DNA of 64,000 nucleotides from Falciphora oryzae (lineage: Eukaryota; Ascomycota; Sordariomycetes; Magnaporthales; Magnaporthaceae), in contig JNVV01000016.1 of assembly GCA_000733355.1 (NCBI GenBank), forward strand, positions 495,978 through 559,977. The letters are read 5' to 3'. The number at the start of each line of letters is the position of its first letter. Position 1 is the first letter of the stretch. Both the position numbers and the translations under genes were made by a program. The notes below the pieces were generated by a model. It was not told the DNA's origin and ran no database searches. It worked only from the letters and a program-made list of their open reading frames with translations. Below are positions 30,542 through 42,124 of this stretch, in pieces.

Positions 30542-32054
30542 TCAAATCGCGCAATTCACAACATTTACGTCGTAAACGTACATCTCCCCCGTATATTTAC
30601 CGACGGCCATAAGTTTGCTGTCCCAGCTGAAAGCGGCGGCGCTGAAAAAGGACGAGTCGTCCACACGGGCCTCGCCCAGGAATCTCCCAGTCACCAGGTC
30701 CGAGACGTCGAGACCGACCTCGGTGCGGCAGATCAAGTATCGGCAGTCGGGTGAGATCCCGAGGGGCCAGCCTTCGGTCGAACGCGCCGCTCTCAGGCTG
30801 TAAACCCGGGCCTCGCCCGACGCCGGGTACCACAGCATGACTTCGCGGCCCCACACACTGGCGACTACGCTGCCGTCAGGGCTCGCCCGGAACAGACTTG
30901 CACCCTCGTGGTGGTGCGGGGAGTCCGTGACGGCCATCTCGAACTTGCGCAGCGTCTGGCCCGTGTCCAGGTCCGTTATGCGGGCGGCTCCATCCAAAGC
31001 CGCGCTCGCGAGTGCAAACTCTGAGCCCGCCTCGGAGCCGCCGATGCTTGGTACGAAGGCGAGGTGCGTGAGGCGGCCGCCGAAGTTGGGCAGCACCCGC
31101 AGCTGCCGTGGAGGGTTTGACTCGGTGACGGCGACGAGAACAACCCTCGACGGGTTGTTCGTCGAGGTGGCCGCGATGAGCTTCCCGTCCGGTGACCAGG
31201 CGATGGGCTCTGAGACCGGCAATGGCACAGATACGNNNNNNNNNNNNNNNNNNNNNNNNNNNNNNNNNNNNNNNNNNNNNNNNNNNNNNNNNNNNNNNNN
31301 NNNNNNNNNNNNNNNNNNNNNNNNNNNNNNNNNNNNNNNNNNNNNNNNNNNNNNNNNNNNNNNNNNNNNNNNNNNNNNNNNNNNNNNNNNNNNNNNNNNN
31401 NNNNNNNNNNNNNNNNNNNNNGACATGATAAATATCCATACGCGGCACCGAGGATCCCTCGTCCGAAACTAACATCGGGCAGACGATCGAAATGGATGCC
31501 GACCCTGCATGAGGCGGAGCGAAGGCAAATTCTGACGACAGAAAAGGTTTCCTGTGCCTATCGTAGTTATGGGCAAAGTCGTCCGGCTTTGGAAGACCCG
31601 TGGGCCTATATGCGCGCCATGCAAATAAGGGCTTCGGTGCCTTTTCGGCGTACCAATTCGGGGTGCCATCCTGTCTTGGCTCTGCCAAGCCCAGAATCCA
31701 TTCACCATTGGGTGAAAAGGACAGCTTGAGCACCTCTTTGCGACCGGGGATGGGCTGCAATGCTCGACGGGCCACCAGGATCATGGTGGCCATGTCCGCG
31801 TCTGTATCCGTATTTCCCGGTGATCCAGCTCGGGAAAGCGACCGGCTAGCAGTCGAGGAGGTTAATGGCACAAGGTTGCCATGTGGCTGTATGTCTGGCA
31901 GCTGCTCATGCTGGCGGTGGAGTGGATAGTCGGGAGGATTATCCATGATTTTGGCCGCCGGCTGTGCCCGCTGTGAGCCTGCAGGATTCGCGCTGCGAAT
32001 GTTCGGACCGACGGCGATGCTGTCTGTGACAAGCGCCAAGCGGTGGCTGCTCAT
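30542..32054 (-). CDS. WD40-like beta-propeller protein, split by assembly gap
   Basis: Two open parts on the minus strand flank a 186-base run of N (31236-31421). The downstream part (31235-30542) has propeller-type blades: AWSPDGKLIAATS, FRASPDGSVVASVWGREVML, GISPDCRYLICRT, FSWDSKLMAVGKYTGEMYVY. The upstream part contains LSFSPNGEWILGL. They sit in different frames, which shows only that the gap length is arbitrary. Start is either the ATG at 32054 (MSSHRLALVT) or at 31946 (MDNPPDYPLHRQH). The upstream region is Pro/Ser-rich and probably disordered. The family is recognised by blade pattern only; the ligand and role are unknown. It overlaps nothing else and converges with the reductase gene. 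Confidence 0.65.
31236..31421. other. Assembly gap (N run)
   Basis: 186 undetermined bases inside the WD40-like gene. The real length is unknown. Confidence 0.99.
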
Positions 32055-32701
32055 AGCTGTCCCCGAGCATCGGACAGGATTCACCTAGGGGTAGCCGCGG
32101 TTCCGTGGCGTTGCCTGCGTCTTGGCGACTGGGGCAGTTTGTTCGACAGGCGGCGGGGCAATGCCAAAACATTTGGGGCCCTGCCAAACCCAGTGTGCTG
32201 ACTACATATTCATCGGCGCTTGGCTTTCGCATGGGGAAATATTCCGCTGTCGGCTGTTGTCCCTTGCGTTGCTGGTCTCGGTGAAAGCCCTTGTCTTACT
32301 TGATTGAGCATACCGATGCATCCATCGCCGTCATGGAAGATCAGGGTGTGACCCAGTCGACAGTAACAGTGGTGATGTCGGGCAATACTGGGATGATATG
32401 TTACTTGGCACAGGTCACCGCAGTCATAGCGACTGTCTCTGAAGCGGCTTTCTGTGATCGAGGCGAGGAGCTCAACCAAGAAGGGCGCTGCGCGGCTCAG
32501 GGCGGTGGGAGGGCTACTTGCCAAAAACCCAGTCGTGAAAGAGTGACAGCGACAAGGCTCCTGGAACTTGCCGAACGATGGTGGCCTGGGTGAGATAGCG
32601 GATAGTACCATATGGCCGGAAAGTAGAGTTCAGCTGTAAGTAGTGTAGCCAAAAAGAGGGCGTTTATGTGGTCTTCATTTCTTTCTCTTTCTTGTCAATA
32701 C
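32055..32701. other. Intergenic, tandem minus-strand genes
   Basis: Upstream region of the WD40-like gene and 3' flank of COG5. No gene seen. Confidence 0.5.
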
Positions 32702-34126
32702 TTATCGCCCAATATTGCCCACCACACTGCCGACCATGACGGCAACCTCACGGTCCCAGCCCCCAGCTTTCTCGGCGCCACCGTCCGCAGCCCGGCCCTT
32801 GGCTTTCGCTTTGGAGGTACCGGCGGCTACTACGGCCCCTGGCAGCTGACAGCCTCGGACGACACACTCCCTGATAGCTTCTCCTACGTTGCTCTTGTTC
32901 GATCTCAGGGTCCGCGCTGACACGCCACCCCGGTTCATGATCTCCTGGACTCGTGTCGCGAGGCTGCTCGCCATGGTCCGCCAGAAGTACGAGGCCAGGG
33001 ACCCGGTCTCGAGATGGGCCAACAGTGGTTGCAGAAGATTACCCTTCTCGCTAGTCGCGGCAGCTGATGGATGGGGCCCTGATGGATGGGGCCTCAGCGG
33101 ATGCGGCGGCGCCTTGGTGGACTCGAGGACGAGTTCGAGCGCCACGATATTTTGACAGCGGGCGCTGACCTCGGCCAGGGTCCGGTCGAGCGACGGCAGG
33201 GCAGCGAGCGAGCGGGCTAGGGATGCGATGCTGCTCTGCAGCGCTGAGCGTAGATATATCTCGAGTGCTTGCACCATGGATGAGGGGCTCCACCTTTCGT
33301 TCTTGGCCAGGGCGGTGGGTGACAGCAGATACAGAGTCACCAGAGCCGACACCATGCGCGCCTTGGCCTCCTCCATCTGCGCAAAGGTTGGGCCGCCGCC
33401 GCCTGCCGCCCCGGACGATGGGGATGAGCCTATGGAAAACTCGCGCACTATGCGCTCCGAGAGCTCCTGAACGGAACGCTCAATGGGGGCGATGACGGTC
33501 TCTTGCAGGGACCGTATGGCATCAATGCGGTCCAGGCCGTGGCCCTCCTCCCCGGGGGCTTTGCGCTCCAGGATCTCCCGCAGGGACAGTATGGTGTGCG
33601 TACAGCGGACCAGCGCATTGTGGTCTTCCCGCCGCGCGGCCGTAGTGGAAGAAGCGGCAAGCTCCGAGTGCTGGACTTGGAGCTGGCGGCCCAGCTGCAG
33701 GCAGCGGGCAACGGAGCGGCCTAGCCTCAGTGTCTCCCACAACCGCGAGGCGACCTGGCGGACGGTGTCGGCCTCGGCGTGCTTCTTGATGACCTCCCGC
33801 TCGAGCTGCTTGTAGCTCTCGTTGAGGGTCTTGACCTGGCCGTCGATTTCGGCGACGATCCTGCCGCTCGCCGCGGTCTGCTCCTCGGTGTGGGTGAGCA
33901 GCGGGATGGCAGAGCGGGTGGTCAGCTGGTCGATGTGCGAGTCGATCTCCTGGATGTCGAAGAGCACCCTCGAGAGGGGTGTGGACAGGTCGAGGGGCGA
34001 GTCATTGGGGTTGTTGGTCGAGAGCACGAGGCTGCTGGCAAAGGCGGCGGGGTTGAAGTCGGGCGCCAGGAAGGTCTCGTAGTCGATGTAGGATGCGTCC
34101 TCTTCCTCCTGGCTGTTGGCCGCCAT
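32702..34126 (-). CDS. COG5: Conserved oligomeric Golgi complex subunit 5
   Basis: Subunit 5 of the COG tether, a peripheral Golgi complex (lobe B) that captures retrograde intra-Golgi vesicles and keeps glycosylation enzymes in place. A single exon of 474 residues starts at the ATG at 34126. The N-terminus has the Cog5-typical segment YIDYETFLAPDFNPAAFASS, followed by the helical region DIQEIDSHIDQL and long predicted coiled coils up to about residue 220. A helical-rod region continues to the C-terminus. The protein is about the length of fungal Cog5 proteins, which are shorter than the animal subunit. There are no membrane segments. It is divergent from the membrane-protein gene at 34726. 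Confidence 0.85.
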   Translation of the reverse strand: MAANSQEEEDASYIDYETFLAPDFNPAAFASSLVLSTNNPNDSPLDLSTPLSRVLFDIQEIDSHIDQLTTRSAIPLLTHTEEQTAASGRIVAEIDGQVKTLNESYKQLEREVIKKHAEADTVRQVASRLWETLRLGRSVARCLQLGRQLQVQHSELAASSTTAARREDHNALVRCTHTILSLREILERKAPGEEGHGLDRIDAIRSLQETVIAPIERSVQELSERIVREFSIGSSPSSGAAGGGGPTFAQMEEAKARMVSALVTLYLLSPTALAKNERWSPSSMVQALEIYLRSALQSSIASLARSLAALPSLDRTLAEVSARCQNIVALELVLESTKAPPHPLRPHPSGPHPSAAATSEKGNLLQPLLAHLETGSLASYFWRTMASSLATRVQEIMNRGGVSARTLRSNKSNVGEAIRECVVRGCQLPGAVVAAGTSKAKAKGRAADGGAEKAGGWDREVAVMVGSVVGNIGR

Positions 34127-34725
34127 GTCTGGAGGCAGCGGGCAGCAGCCAGACCGTTAGCGTTGTTGGTGTTGTCGGGTGGGTTGACGTTCAAACAGCT
34201 ATATTGACGTCCAGACATTGGGAAATTCAATTGGAGCACAGCTTTGGACACCCAGCTGCCAGCTCCCCGTGCTGCCGCCCCCATGTAGCACAGTGTCGAT
34301 TGCGTCAAGACCCTTGTTGGTCGTCGTCGCATCCAGACGTTGGCTAGCTCGAGTGCCGCCCCTCGCCCACTTCACGCGCTTGACTCGCCTTGCCTGCCGA
34401 CGGCGGGGCTCAATTTCGTACTGTGCGGTGCTGCTGGGCTGACGGCATCTTCGGATCGCGGCAGGGCTCGAAAAACCTGTGCTGAAATAAACACAGGCCC
34501 TCTCCCTGCACTGCTTGCTAAGCGTGTTTTCTGCGGTGAGGGACTTTGCCTCTCGCTTTTCCCGCAGACGTCTCGTCCTCGGCAATATGACCGGCTAGCT
34601 TCATAGCGGTCTCGGCCTCACTTGGTACCGAGCAACCCGCACGCGACAACCAGGCACCGTTCCCCCCTCCGCCGACAGCACGACCGGGCCTTCGGCTTGC
34701 CGCCAAGAGGCTCCCTCCCGCGGCC
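34127..34725. promoter_or_regulatory. Divergent promoter, COG5 and membrane protein
   Basis: A 599-bp spacer between two divergent genes. No gene seen; no specific motif claimed. Confidence 0.5.
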
Positions 34726-36477
34726 ATGCCTCTCATCGACTTCCCGCCGGGCGACAACGCCACCGACACGGTCATCGAGGGCGTGCACTTCAACCTGACG
34801 ACGTTCCGCGACTGGAAATACCAGTACTACTCCAACGGCACCGTCTCCAACGAAAGCTACTGCTACATCACAGTCCCGCCCTTCACCCCCGCGCGCCTCC
34901 TCGCTAACGGCACCTTTATCAACTCGACCTGGTGCTACACGGCCCAGCGTCCCATCGGCCCCCGCGGCGCCACTGGCTTGGGCCTGACCGTGCTCTTCGG
35001 CCTCGCCATTGTGCTCAACATATCCAACCTGCACCGCCATGGCTCGCTCTTCCTGCCCACTACGAAGCGCTTCCACCCCGTCGGCCGTCGCTGGCAGTGG
35101 TATTGGTCTCTGGCCGCCTGCTCCTTCGCCTGCGTCGGCCTGATCGCGAGCGTCGACGTCGAGCGCTTCTGGGTGTCGGAGCTGCCCATCGTGCTTGTCG
35201 CCTTCTTCTGGTACCTGCTCACCATGGCCACCATGGCTATCATCTGGGAGGCCGTCCGACATTGGGGAAGCTGGCTGGAGCGCCAGTTCATCGACCCGGA
35301 CCCCTTCGTCCTGCCCGAGAGTGGTTTCCGCTACAAGTTCGAGTTCTTCATCCCGCTCGTCTTCTACGCCTTTTTTTTCCTTGACTTCTTCGTGGTCTTC
35401 CCTCGCAACTGGGGAGCCCTCGAGCTGCAGCGTTCCCCTGAGCAGACTCTGCGCGATGCCGTTCCCTCTGCTACCGACGTGCGCCTCAAGATTGGGCCCT
35501 TTTTCCTCTTGGCCGGCTGGATCACCATACTTGTCTCTCTCCGCCACTCGCTCAAGCACTACCAAGCCCGCAACCGCGGCCTGGTCAACCGCGCCATCGG
35601 TCTCTTCACCATGACACCGCTGCGCTTCAGGCTAATAATCCCTCTGGCCCTCGCCATGCTTGCCTATCAGGCCTACGTGCCATGGTCTCTTGAGAACTCG
35701 CCCATGAGCGTCATACCCAACCTCGTCCCTGTTTATGTTGGCGGTTACCTGCCGAGCCTCCTCATCATATACATCCAGATCATCTGCGGCTACATGCGCC
35801 CTAACGAGGACTTGGAGCTGATACGCCAGCGACGCGAGCGCGGCATCGAGGACGACGAACGCCTGCAGATAACTCGCAAGCCCGCATGGTGGCGACGTGT
35901 GCATCCCGACGCGGCGCCCCTCGGCGAGAGCATGCGCGATCGCGTCCGCCGCAACGTGAACGCTGTCACTGGAAGGAAGCCGGACCAGACCGACCCTGAC
36001 GGGGAGGCCGAGATGCGTGCTGCTTCGGGCCCCGAGAATCCCCCCGCGGGCGCAACCGAGGGTACAGGCTCCCAAACCGCGAACAACTGGGCCGCCGCCA
36101 GCTCGGTAGAGATGGCTGAGGTGCAAAGGGACCGGGGCAGCGATGCCCCAGACGCCCGGAGTGACTTGCCTTCGCCTGGTCCAGGCGCCACCGCCACCGC
36201 CTCGGCCAGTCCCGGATCCCCCGCAACGGAGCCGTACAATGGCCGGTCGGATAGGCGGCGGAACGAACGTACCATGCAGGTTGTAGCCGGGCTCCTATTC
36301 CCTAGCTCGAACACCACGCCGTCGGCCGCTCAGAGAAGGGCAAATCTTATGGCAGACGGTCCCCCGCCGCCTCCTTATCAAGCACAGGCTCGAGAACAGC
36401 AACCATCGGGACTACGCAGCAGCTCCGCCTCGGTCAATCAGCCTCCTCAGCAAACAAGAAGCATGCTAGATGTCTGA
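34726..36477 (+). CDS. Multi-pass membrane protein, DUF2434-like
   Basis: A 583-residue single-exon protein; the ATG at 34726 has CGGCCATGCC context. The N-terminal about 75 residues carry six N-X-S/T sequons (NATD, NLTT, NGTV, NESY, NGTF, NSTW) and lie outside the membrane, probably lumenal or extracellular. About seven hydrophobic segments follow between residues 84 and 350, for example GLGLTVLFGLAIVLNI, FFIPLVFYAFFFLDFFVVF and YVGGYLPSLLIIYIQIICGY. The C-terminal 220 residues are charged, Pro/Ser/Ala-rich and probably disordered and cytosolic, with PPPPPY near the end. The layout fits the fungal-specific DUF2434 family, named from memory and not searched. The function is unknown. Divergent from COG5. 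Confidence 0.8.
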   Translation: MPLIDFPPGDNATDTVIEGVHFNLTTFRDWKYQYYSNGTVSNESYCYITVPPFTPARLLANGTFINSTWCYTAQRPIGPRGATGLGLTVLFGLAIVLNISNLHRHGSLFLPTTKRFHPVGRRWQWYWSLAACSFACVGLIASVDVERFWVSELPIVLVAFFWYLLTMATMAIIWEAVRHWGSWLERQFIDPDPFVLPESGFRYKFEFFIPLVFYAFFFLDFFVVFPRNWGALELQRSPEQTLRDAVPSATDVRLKIGPFFLLAGWITILVSLRHSLKHYQARNRGLVNRAIGLFTMTPLRFRLIIPLALAMLAYQAYVPWSLENSPMSVIPNLVPVYVGGYLPSLLIIYIQIICGYMRPNEDLELIRQRRERGIEDDERLQITRKPAWWRRVHPDAAPLGESMRDRVRRNVNAVTGRKPDQTDPDGEAEMRAASGPENPPAGATEGTGSQTANNWAAASSVEMAEVQRDRGSDAPDARSDLPSPGPGATATASASPGSPATEPYNGRSDRRRNERTMQVVAGLLFPSSNTTPSAAQRRANLMADGPPPPPYQAQAREQQPSGLRSSSASVNQPPQQTRSMLDV

Positions 36478-39400
36478 GCGGCTAGATTTCAATCGCAACC
36501 AGCCCTCGTACCTCTAAGCGAGTATCGCACTCTGATTTTATTCCATCTTTTGATGATATGTAAATATTTGCATTCTTTCCTGTCATTACCCCATTCCTTT
36601 CGTGTAATACTCTCACTCGTTGGATAGGTTGGGCTATATTGCGGACTCGTCACCGATTTCAACTTAAGCACGACTTGAACGTCTCAGTTATAACTAGCAA
36701 CGTCAGCATGGACATGTGTATTTTTTACAAGGTACGGCAGGATATGCAGGCAGGGCAGGGTGTGGCTGCCTAGTAAAAGGCTTGGGAGGTTGAGGGGAAG
36801 TTGGCTGATAAACATGAACAAGGGCAGTGCAAGTCACATCTTTACTTGTCGTCGAGGACCCCTGCTAGCCCCGGTGCGTGCTCCTGCGAGGGGTCGGTGG
36901 CTGGAACATCGCACCAATCCAGTCTTGGCAAGGAGGTTGATTCAGTATGCATCTTGTCGTCCTCGACAAACCGACCGAACAAGTCCGTCTCTCAGCATGT
37001 GCCCACTGTGTACCTACTTCTACTCCACACTATCAACACTCCTCTCTGACCGTTTTAGTGATCGCCGATGGGCACGCCCGTCCGATATGCAAAGGTACAT
37101 GGCACCACATGCAGGCTGTACCGCCTAGGCACCTACCGAGGCTGCACTGGGCTAGATTTCCTCGCCCAAGACTCTGCTGTGTGATGCACACACCTATCAT
37201 CAGGAAGGAATAACCACAAAAAAGGCGACGTAAGTTACCAGTCTTTCCCTGGATCCTACTGGACTGTCTGTCCATTGCTGCTGTTGCTCCTCTCCTCCCC
37301 TCCGCCTCCATGTCAGCGCCACCCCGTCAGCCGCCAACCAGGCCGGAGTTGCGCACATGCGCCGCCATGCGAGCAAGTCCAGCAGCCGCGCTACTGCAGC
37401 TGCAGGGGCTTTGCACCCAGCGCCTCTCGGTCTTGCGTCTCTGACAATGCAAGGCGTTGGTTAGGCTGGTTGGTGGGTGCGTCGACGCCAGGCCCGGTTT
37501 TTGTGCATCGCCCACGGCGCCCGAGTCCTCCACCTCGCTCGTTGTCCTCTGCTTCTCTTGCTGTCTCTTGCTGTCTCGACCTGCCGGTTACTCTGTCATT
37601 TTCTCCTGTCGAGATTTTATTCAGATAGGGGTAAAGTCACCAATGGTGGAAGAAGGAAGAGGACGGCCCCAGCCACCGCTGCGCCGGGAAACATAAACCA
37701 CCGCATCATCCCCAGAGCATGTATGAAGGCCCGTTGGCTGGCGGCCCTCGTTCTCGGGCCAGCCGTCCCGCACAAAAAAAAAAAAAAAAAAAAAAAAGAC
37801 AAGCAAGCAAGTGCCACACGCCCTACCCTCCAGCCGCGGGTGAGTCCTGCAGGCCCCCCGCCCCGCCCGCACGTCTCATCCGAACGTTTTTGGTGAGAAG
37901 GACCGCCGAAAACGCCCGCCCGCCAGCCAGCCAGCCTATCCTCCGAGTTCGCTTGCTCGGGGAAAGGAGACCGCGGCAAAAGCACATGTCGGGTGTTATA
38001 CATGACCATCGTGAGCAGGGATACAGCATGTCCCCTCAAGGCGTGGAGGTACGAGGATCAGCTAGGAAGAAAAAGAAGAAGAATGGCGGCATAGATGAAA
38101 AAGGAAGGACAAAACCAAGCCTCTGAGCTGGCTAAAGGCAGGGAGAAAGAGAGAAGTCTCCCACGCGTGAGAGCTCGGCAGTTCCGCACCGGTCGGTTTT
38201 GTTTTTGTCCTCTGCCAACCTCCCGTCCTCCTTGGCTTCACAGACAGAGCAAAGCCTAGACCACAGTAGACACGGTGGCGGCGGCGGCCTGACCGAAGCA
38301 TATTTTCTTCGTTTGTGCCACTGCTGGCTTCCTCCACCTTCGCCTGGGACCGAGCCTGGAGCGAGGTACGGTACACATGTGCCTCCCCCAGCTTTGAATG
38401 GCGGGGTAGTTCCGTTGAACTAAAACTTAAGTAATAAATTGGCCGGCCCCAGGTCACACCCCTGTTAATTAGGTCGTCACCAGCAGCGTGGGAACTCCGT
38501 AGCAGTCTCGGTAAACGTTCGCTCAGCGGGTAGCTGACGGGGTGGAGCGGGTGGTTGGCGTTTCCCGCATAACCAGCAACACACTACGGGCTGTGCCTTG
38601 CATCCCCACCCGGTTTCGATTAGCATGTGCGACGCGGTTCACCTGCAGCTGGTGCTGCACCAGTCTGTTGCTTTCCGGCCGGCTAGTCCTATGAGCTCAA
38701 GGAAACCGTGTTGCAGATGTATTCTCGGGTATCAACTAATTTCTCTGAGGGAGACCATATGTGGAGAAAAGAAAGGACAATAACCAAGCTGAAGAGCACC
38801 GAACGCACCATCCCAGCCCAGTCAAGTCGTGGCAGCCCTCTAGAAGGGATATATCACCACGGCGAGTCTGGGCTCTCCATTACTATCCAAGATATAATAT
38901 AGATTGAGTGGGTATCAAATCCAGTATGCCAGCCCTCCCATGCGTGTTCGTAGAGAACCCAACCCAAGCCGAGAAACCCCCACCAATGCGTTAGGGTACA
39001 ACCCTTCTCTCCACATGCCCCTTTGCGCCCATCACCGCAAAGACGGTGTGCGAACAGACACAAAACACAGCGATTGCCTCCCAATCTAGCAGACGGGGCA
39101 AGATCCCAGAAGCCCACGCCAGAGGGACCAAGGAAAAAAAGACGAGCCCATTTCAGCGTATCATGAACAACAAAAGAGAAGATCAGAGAGAAAACCCATA
39201 ACGGAAAATCGGATAATCAGCATAGAACGGGTATCGGATGAGCGAGCGAATTCGTCAAGAGCTAAAGAAATGCATAGGAAATGCCCTGAAGGCAGACAGA
39301 GATCTTGATGCAACGAGCGTGGTACGGCGTGATATCATGCAGAAAACCCAGAAGGAAAACAAAACAGACATGCTTAAGAGCGAGAGGAGAGAGCAGACAG

Positions 39401-39837
39401 CTAAAAGAAAAGTCGTATCAAGTCATATTGGGTTGTAACTGGAATGAATTCCCCGTCGAAAGAGAAAGGGAGCTGAATAAAAAAAGAGTAATTCCAACTG
39501 ATCGACGGCCCGGGAGGGACAGGTCCGCCGCTGTCCCGATGCTGTGCTGTTGCTCCCAGTCGTGACAGTTGCTGGGAGTGGGGAAAAGAAGATAGAGCCA
39601 AGGCCATATGACGAAAGTAAACAGAAAGAGGAAGAGTGTGGTCGTCAGGTCGTAAAGCGGAAGATTGAGGAGGAGAGACATTGCGATTGCTGTGCCAAAC
39701 AGCACGGGTGCCGTTGGATCCTGTTTTTGAATGAAACAGCGTGGGGGGAAGCGGAGCCGCAGACACAAACTTGAGTTTGCCCTAGAGACCTGTGTTTCCT
39801 CGCAGCATTGTGCGTCGAAACCACTCCTGGGCAGCGC
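36478..39837. other. Gene-free 3.4 kb between convergent genes
   Basis: The stretch lies between the 3' ends of the membrane-protein gene and the C2H2 gene. Open frames are short and show no protein character. It contains an A24 run (37774-37797) and purine-rich tracts around 39120-39500. It may hold long 3' UTRs or a non-coding transcript; nothing in the sequence proves either. Confidence 0.55.
37774..37797. repeat. A24 homopolymer
   Basis: An uninterrupted run of 24 A. It could be a length-variable microsatellite or the tail of an old retroposed sequence; no retroposon body is seen to the left. Confidence 0.9.
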
Positions 39838-42124
39838 CTAGTATGCGGCAGCGGTTGAACCTTCGCTGGTGGCCACAGCAACCAGCGCCTCCAGACGCCT
39901 CATTGACTCTGGCTGGGACGGTTTCTCCGATTCCATTTCAACGTCGTGATCCTGAGGCGAGGAGCTTGTCGTGGTAGGCTGAGGCTCCCTGGCGGGGAAG
40001 CCGGTGAAGCCGTTGGCAAGGTTGGGGTGAATCATACGGTCAACACGAGGGCCCCTGGTGGGCAGCTCCGGGACTTCGCTGAGGCCAGCCGTGACCGGGC
40101 CATGATACCATCCGTGCCTCTTAGACTCGCGGGAGGTGGTGATGGAAGGCGCCGACATTGTGTGCTGGTGGTGGTAACCGCCCCGGTAACCGCTGGGCGG
40201 GGGAACCCCAGCCGAGTGGGGGATCGAAACGACGCGAGGCTCAGGCTCGAACCTGACTGTCGGCTGAACACGCACCTGCTCGGCCTGCGCCTGCACCGCG
40301 CTGTTCACCTCGTTCGCCCACGCGCCAGCACTGTCCCTGGGCGGCGTGTTTGCGGCGAGGTCGAGCTTAGTCAGGCCCCGATGAAGACCCATGTCCCATT
40401 GGGCGAGGCGACGGTCCTCGGCGGCCAGCGAGTCCGCACCCGAAATATGAGGAGGGTTGGACATTTCCGAGTCCACCATCATCGGCGAGGGAATTCTTCG
40501 CGGTGAAGTGCCTGGGGGCGGGATCGGGTCAAAAGACTCGATACCCGGGAGCCGCACGGTCGACTGCTGACCCGGGTTGGGAGCCAGTGCGAGCGGTGGC
40601 GCAGGGGCGGCTGCGGCAGGGGCAGGGACAGGCGCAGGGGCCGGCAGCGGTGCGCTCTGGAGCTGGCCGGGAGTGATCACGTTGCTCAACCTGCTGCCTC
40701 CAGCACTGTACTCCCTGCTGTCCGGGTGCCAGGTCCGGCGGCGCCAGGCCTCGTCAGCTGCACTTGACATAGACTCCCGCCGAGACCAACCGGGCGACGA
40801 CAGCGTGGGTGACGAGATCATGCTGCCAGTCCCGGGCGAGAAAACGCCCGCGTTGGAGGCGTTCATAGCACCAGCGCCAAAGAGCGGCCTCCCCAGGGCA
40901 CGGTTCTGCGGGGAGTGGAATGGGTTCCCGGCTGCCGAAGGAACACTGAGCCTCCTGCCGGGAGTGCGACTGCCCGAGGCGTACATGCTGTGGGCGCGCG
41001 AGTGGGCCGACGCGGGCGACGCCATGCTGGACCACCGAGGACTGCTCTGTCCAGTTGAGAATGTGGCCGAGGTAGGGGTGCTGAAGTCGCTCGGAGAGGG
41101 GGCACGGTAGGAGAACTGGCTGTCGACAGCGCTGCGATACGACTCGAGCGACAGCCTGGAGCGAGGATCGGCCATGACCAACGGTGGCGGGCGGCGGCGA
41201 CCGGCAGGGTCATCACGAGGGCTGTAGCTCCCCAGAGAGCCGATGCTGGTGATGCTCGAGGTGGACAGCGATTTAGAGTGACCGCGTGGGGGTGTGCCGA
41301 CGCTCCCAGCGGTAGAGGCCCTTGCCCTCCCGTTCTGCCGGGCCCTTTCCTGGCGAACTTGACGGACAAAGCGGGTACCAACGGCGGCTAGGGAATCGAT
41401 GGGAATATCTTCGTTGACGTGGACGGTCTGAGCGTGCTGTCTGAGGTTGTCGAGCCGTGAAAATCTGCGTGAACAGTGGCACTGGAATGGCCTCTCTCCC
41501 GTGTGTTTCCTGTGCGGGACGCGAACTCCAGGTTAGCCGGGCCATTTGTTGATTACATGGCGGCGCTGGAGAGTCAGCAGATGGAGCGACTGGGTCGGGA
41601 ACGTACCTGATGTGTCGAGCCAGATGCTCACTCCTGGTAAAGCTCAGGTTGCAAGGCGGGTAGTCAGTGCAGTAGAAACGCTGCGACTTCTTCTTGTTTT
41701 TAGATTTTGTGCCATCTGCATTTACACTGTCGTCGTCAGAGCCGGCATCGTCGCCGGCACCATCCTCTCCGTCCGAGTCGTTCATCTCAACATCTTCCGA
41801 GTCTCCCGACTTCCTAGAGTGCTGCGAGTTTTCGCGCCTCGGCAGCGTCTTTTCGGGCGGCTCGGGAACCTGCACGGCTTGGGGGAACGGCGAGGTCGGC
41901 AGGGGTTTTTGCGAAGCCAGGGCAGCGCTTCCGCCAGCTGCTGTTATTGCGGCAGCGTCGCCACTATTCCTGAAGGTCGCCCTCGTGGGCGTTGTCGCGT
42001 CATCCATGGCGCTGGACGGGGTCTGCGGGTTGGTGGCGGCGGTGGCGTCGAGGCGTTTGGGCGGGTCGTTGGCGGATTCCGGGGTCTCGGCGGCATTATT
42101 CACTGAGCGGAATGTTGAAGCCAT
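39838..42124 (-). CDS. C2H2 zinc-finger transcription factor, two fingers
   Basis: A nuclear DNA-binding regulator of 729 residues. Exon 1 is 42124-41607 and exon 2 is 41509-39838; the 97-nt intron (GTACGT...CACAG) falls inside the finger region, and splicing restores [13 protein letters not shown]. Finger 1 is C152-X5-C158-X12-H171-X3-H175, with recognition residues in [11 protein letters not shown]. Finger 2 is C183-X1-C185-X12-H198-X4-H203, an unusual CxC form, with [12 protein letters not shown]. The N-terminus is acidic ([16 protein letters not shown]) with a basic patch SKNKKKSQR. The long C-terminus is Ser/Pro-rich and disordered, with many SP/TP sites that could be kinase targets. It resembles the RGM1/USV1-type or stress-response C2H2 proteins of fungi, without a firm orthologue. 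Retaining the intron would end the protein soon after finger 1. Confidence 0.88.
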
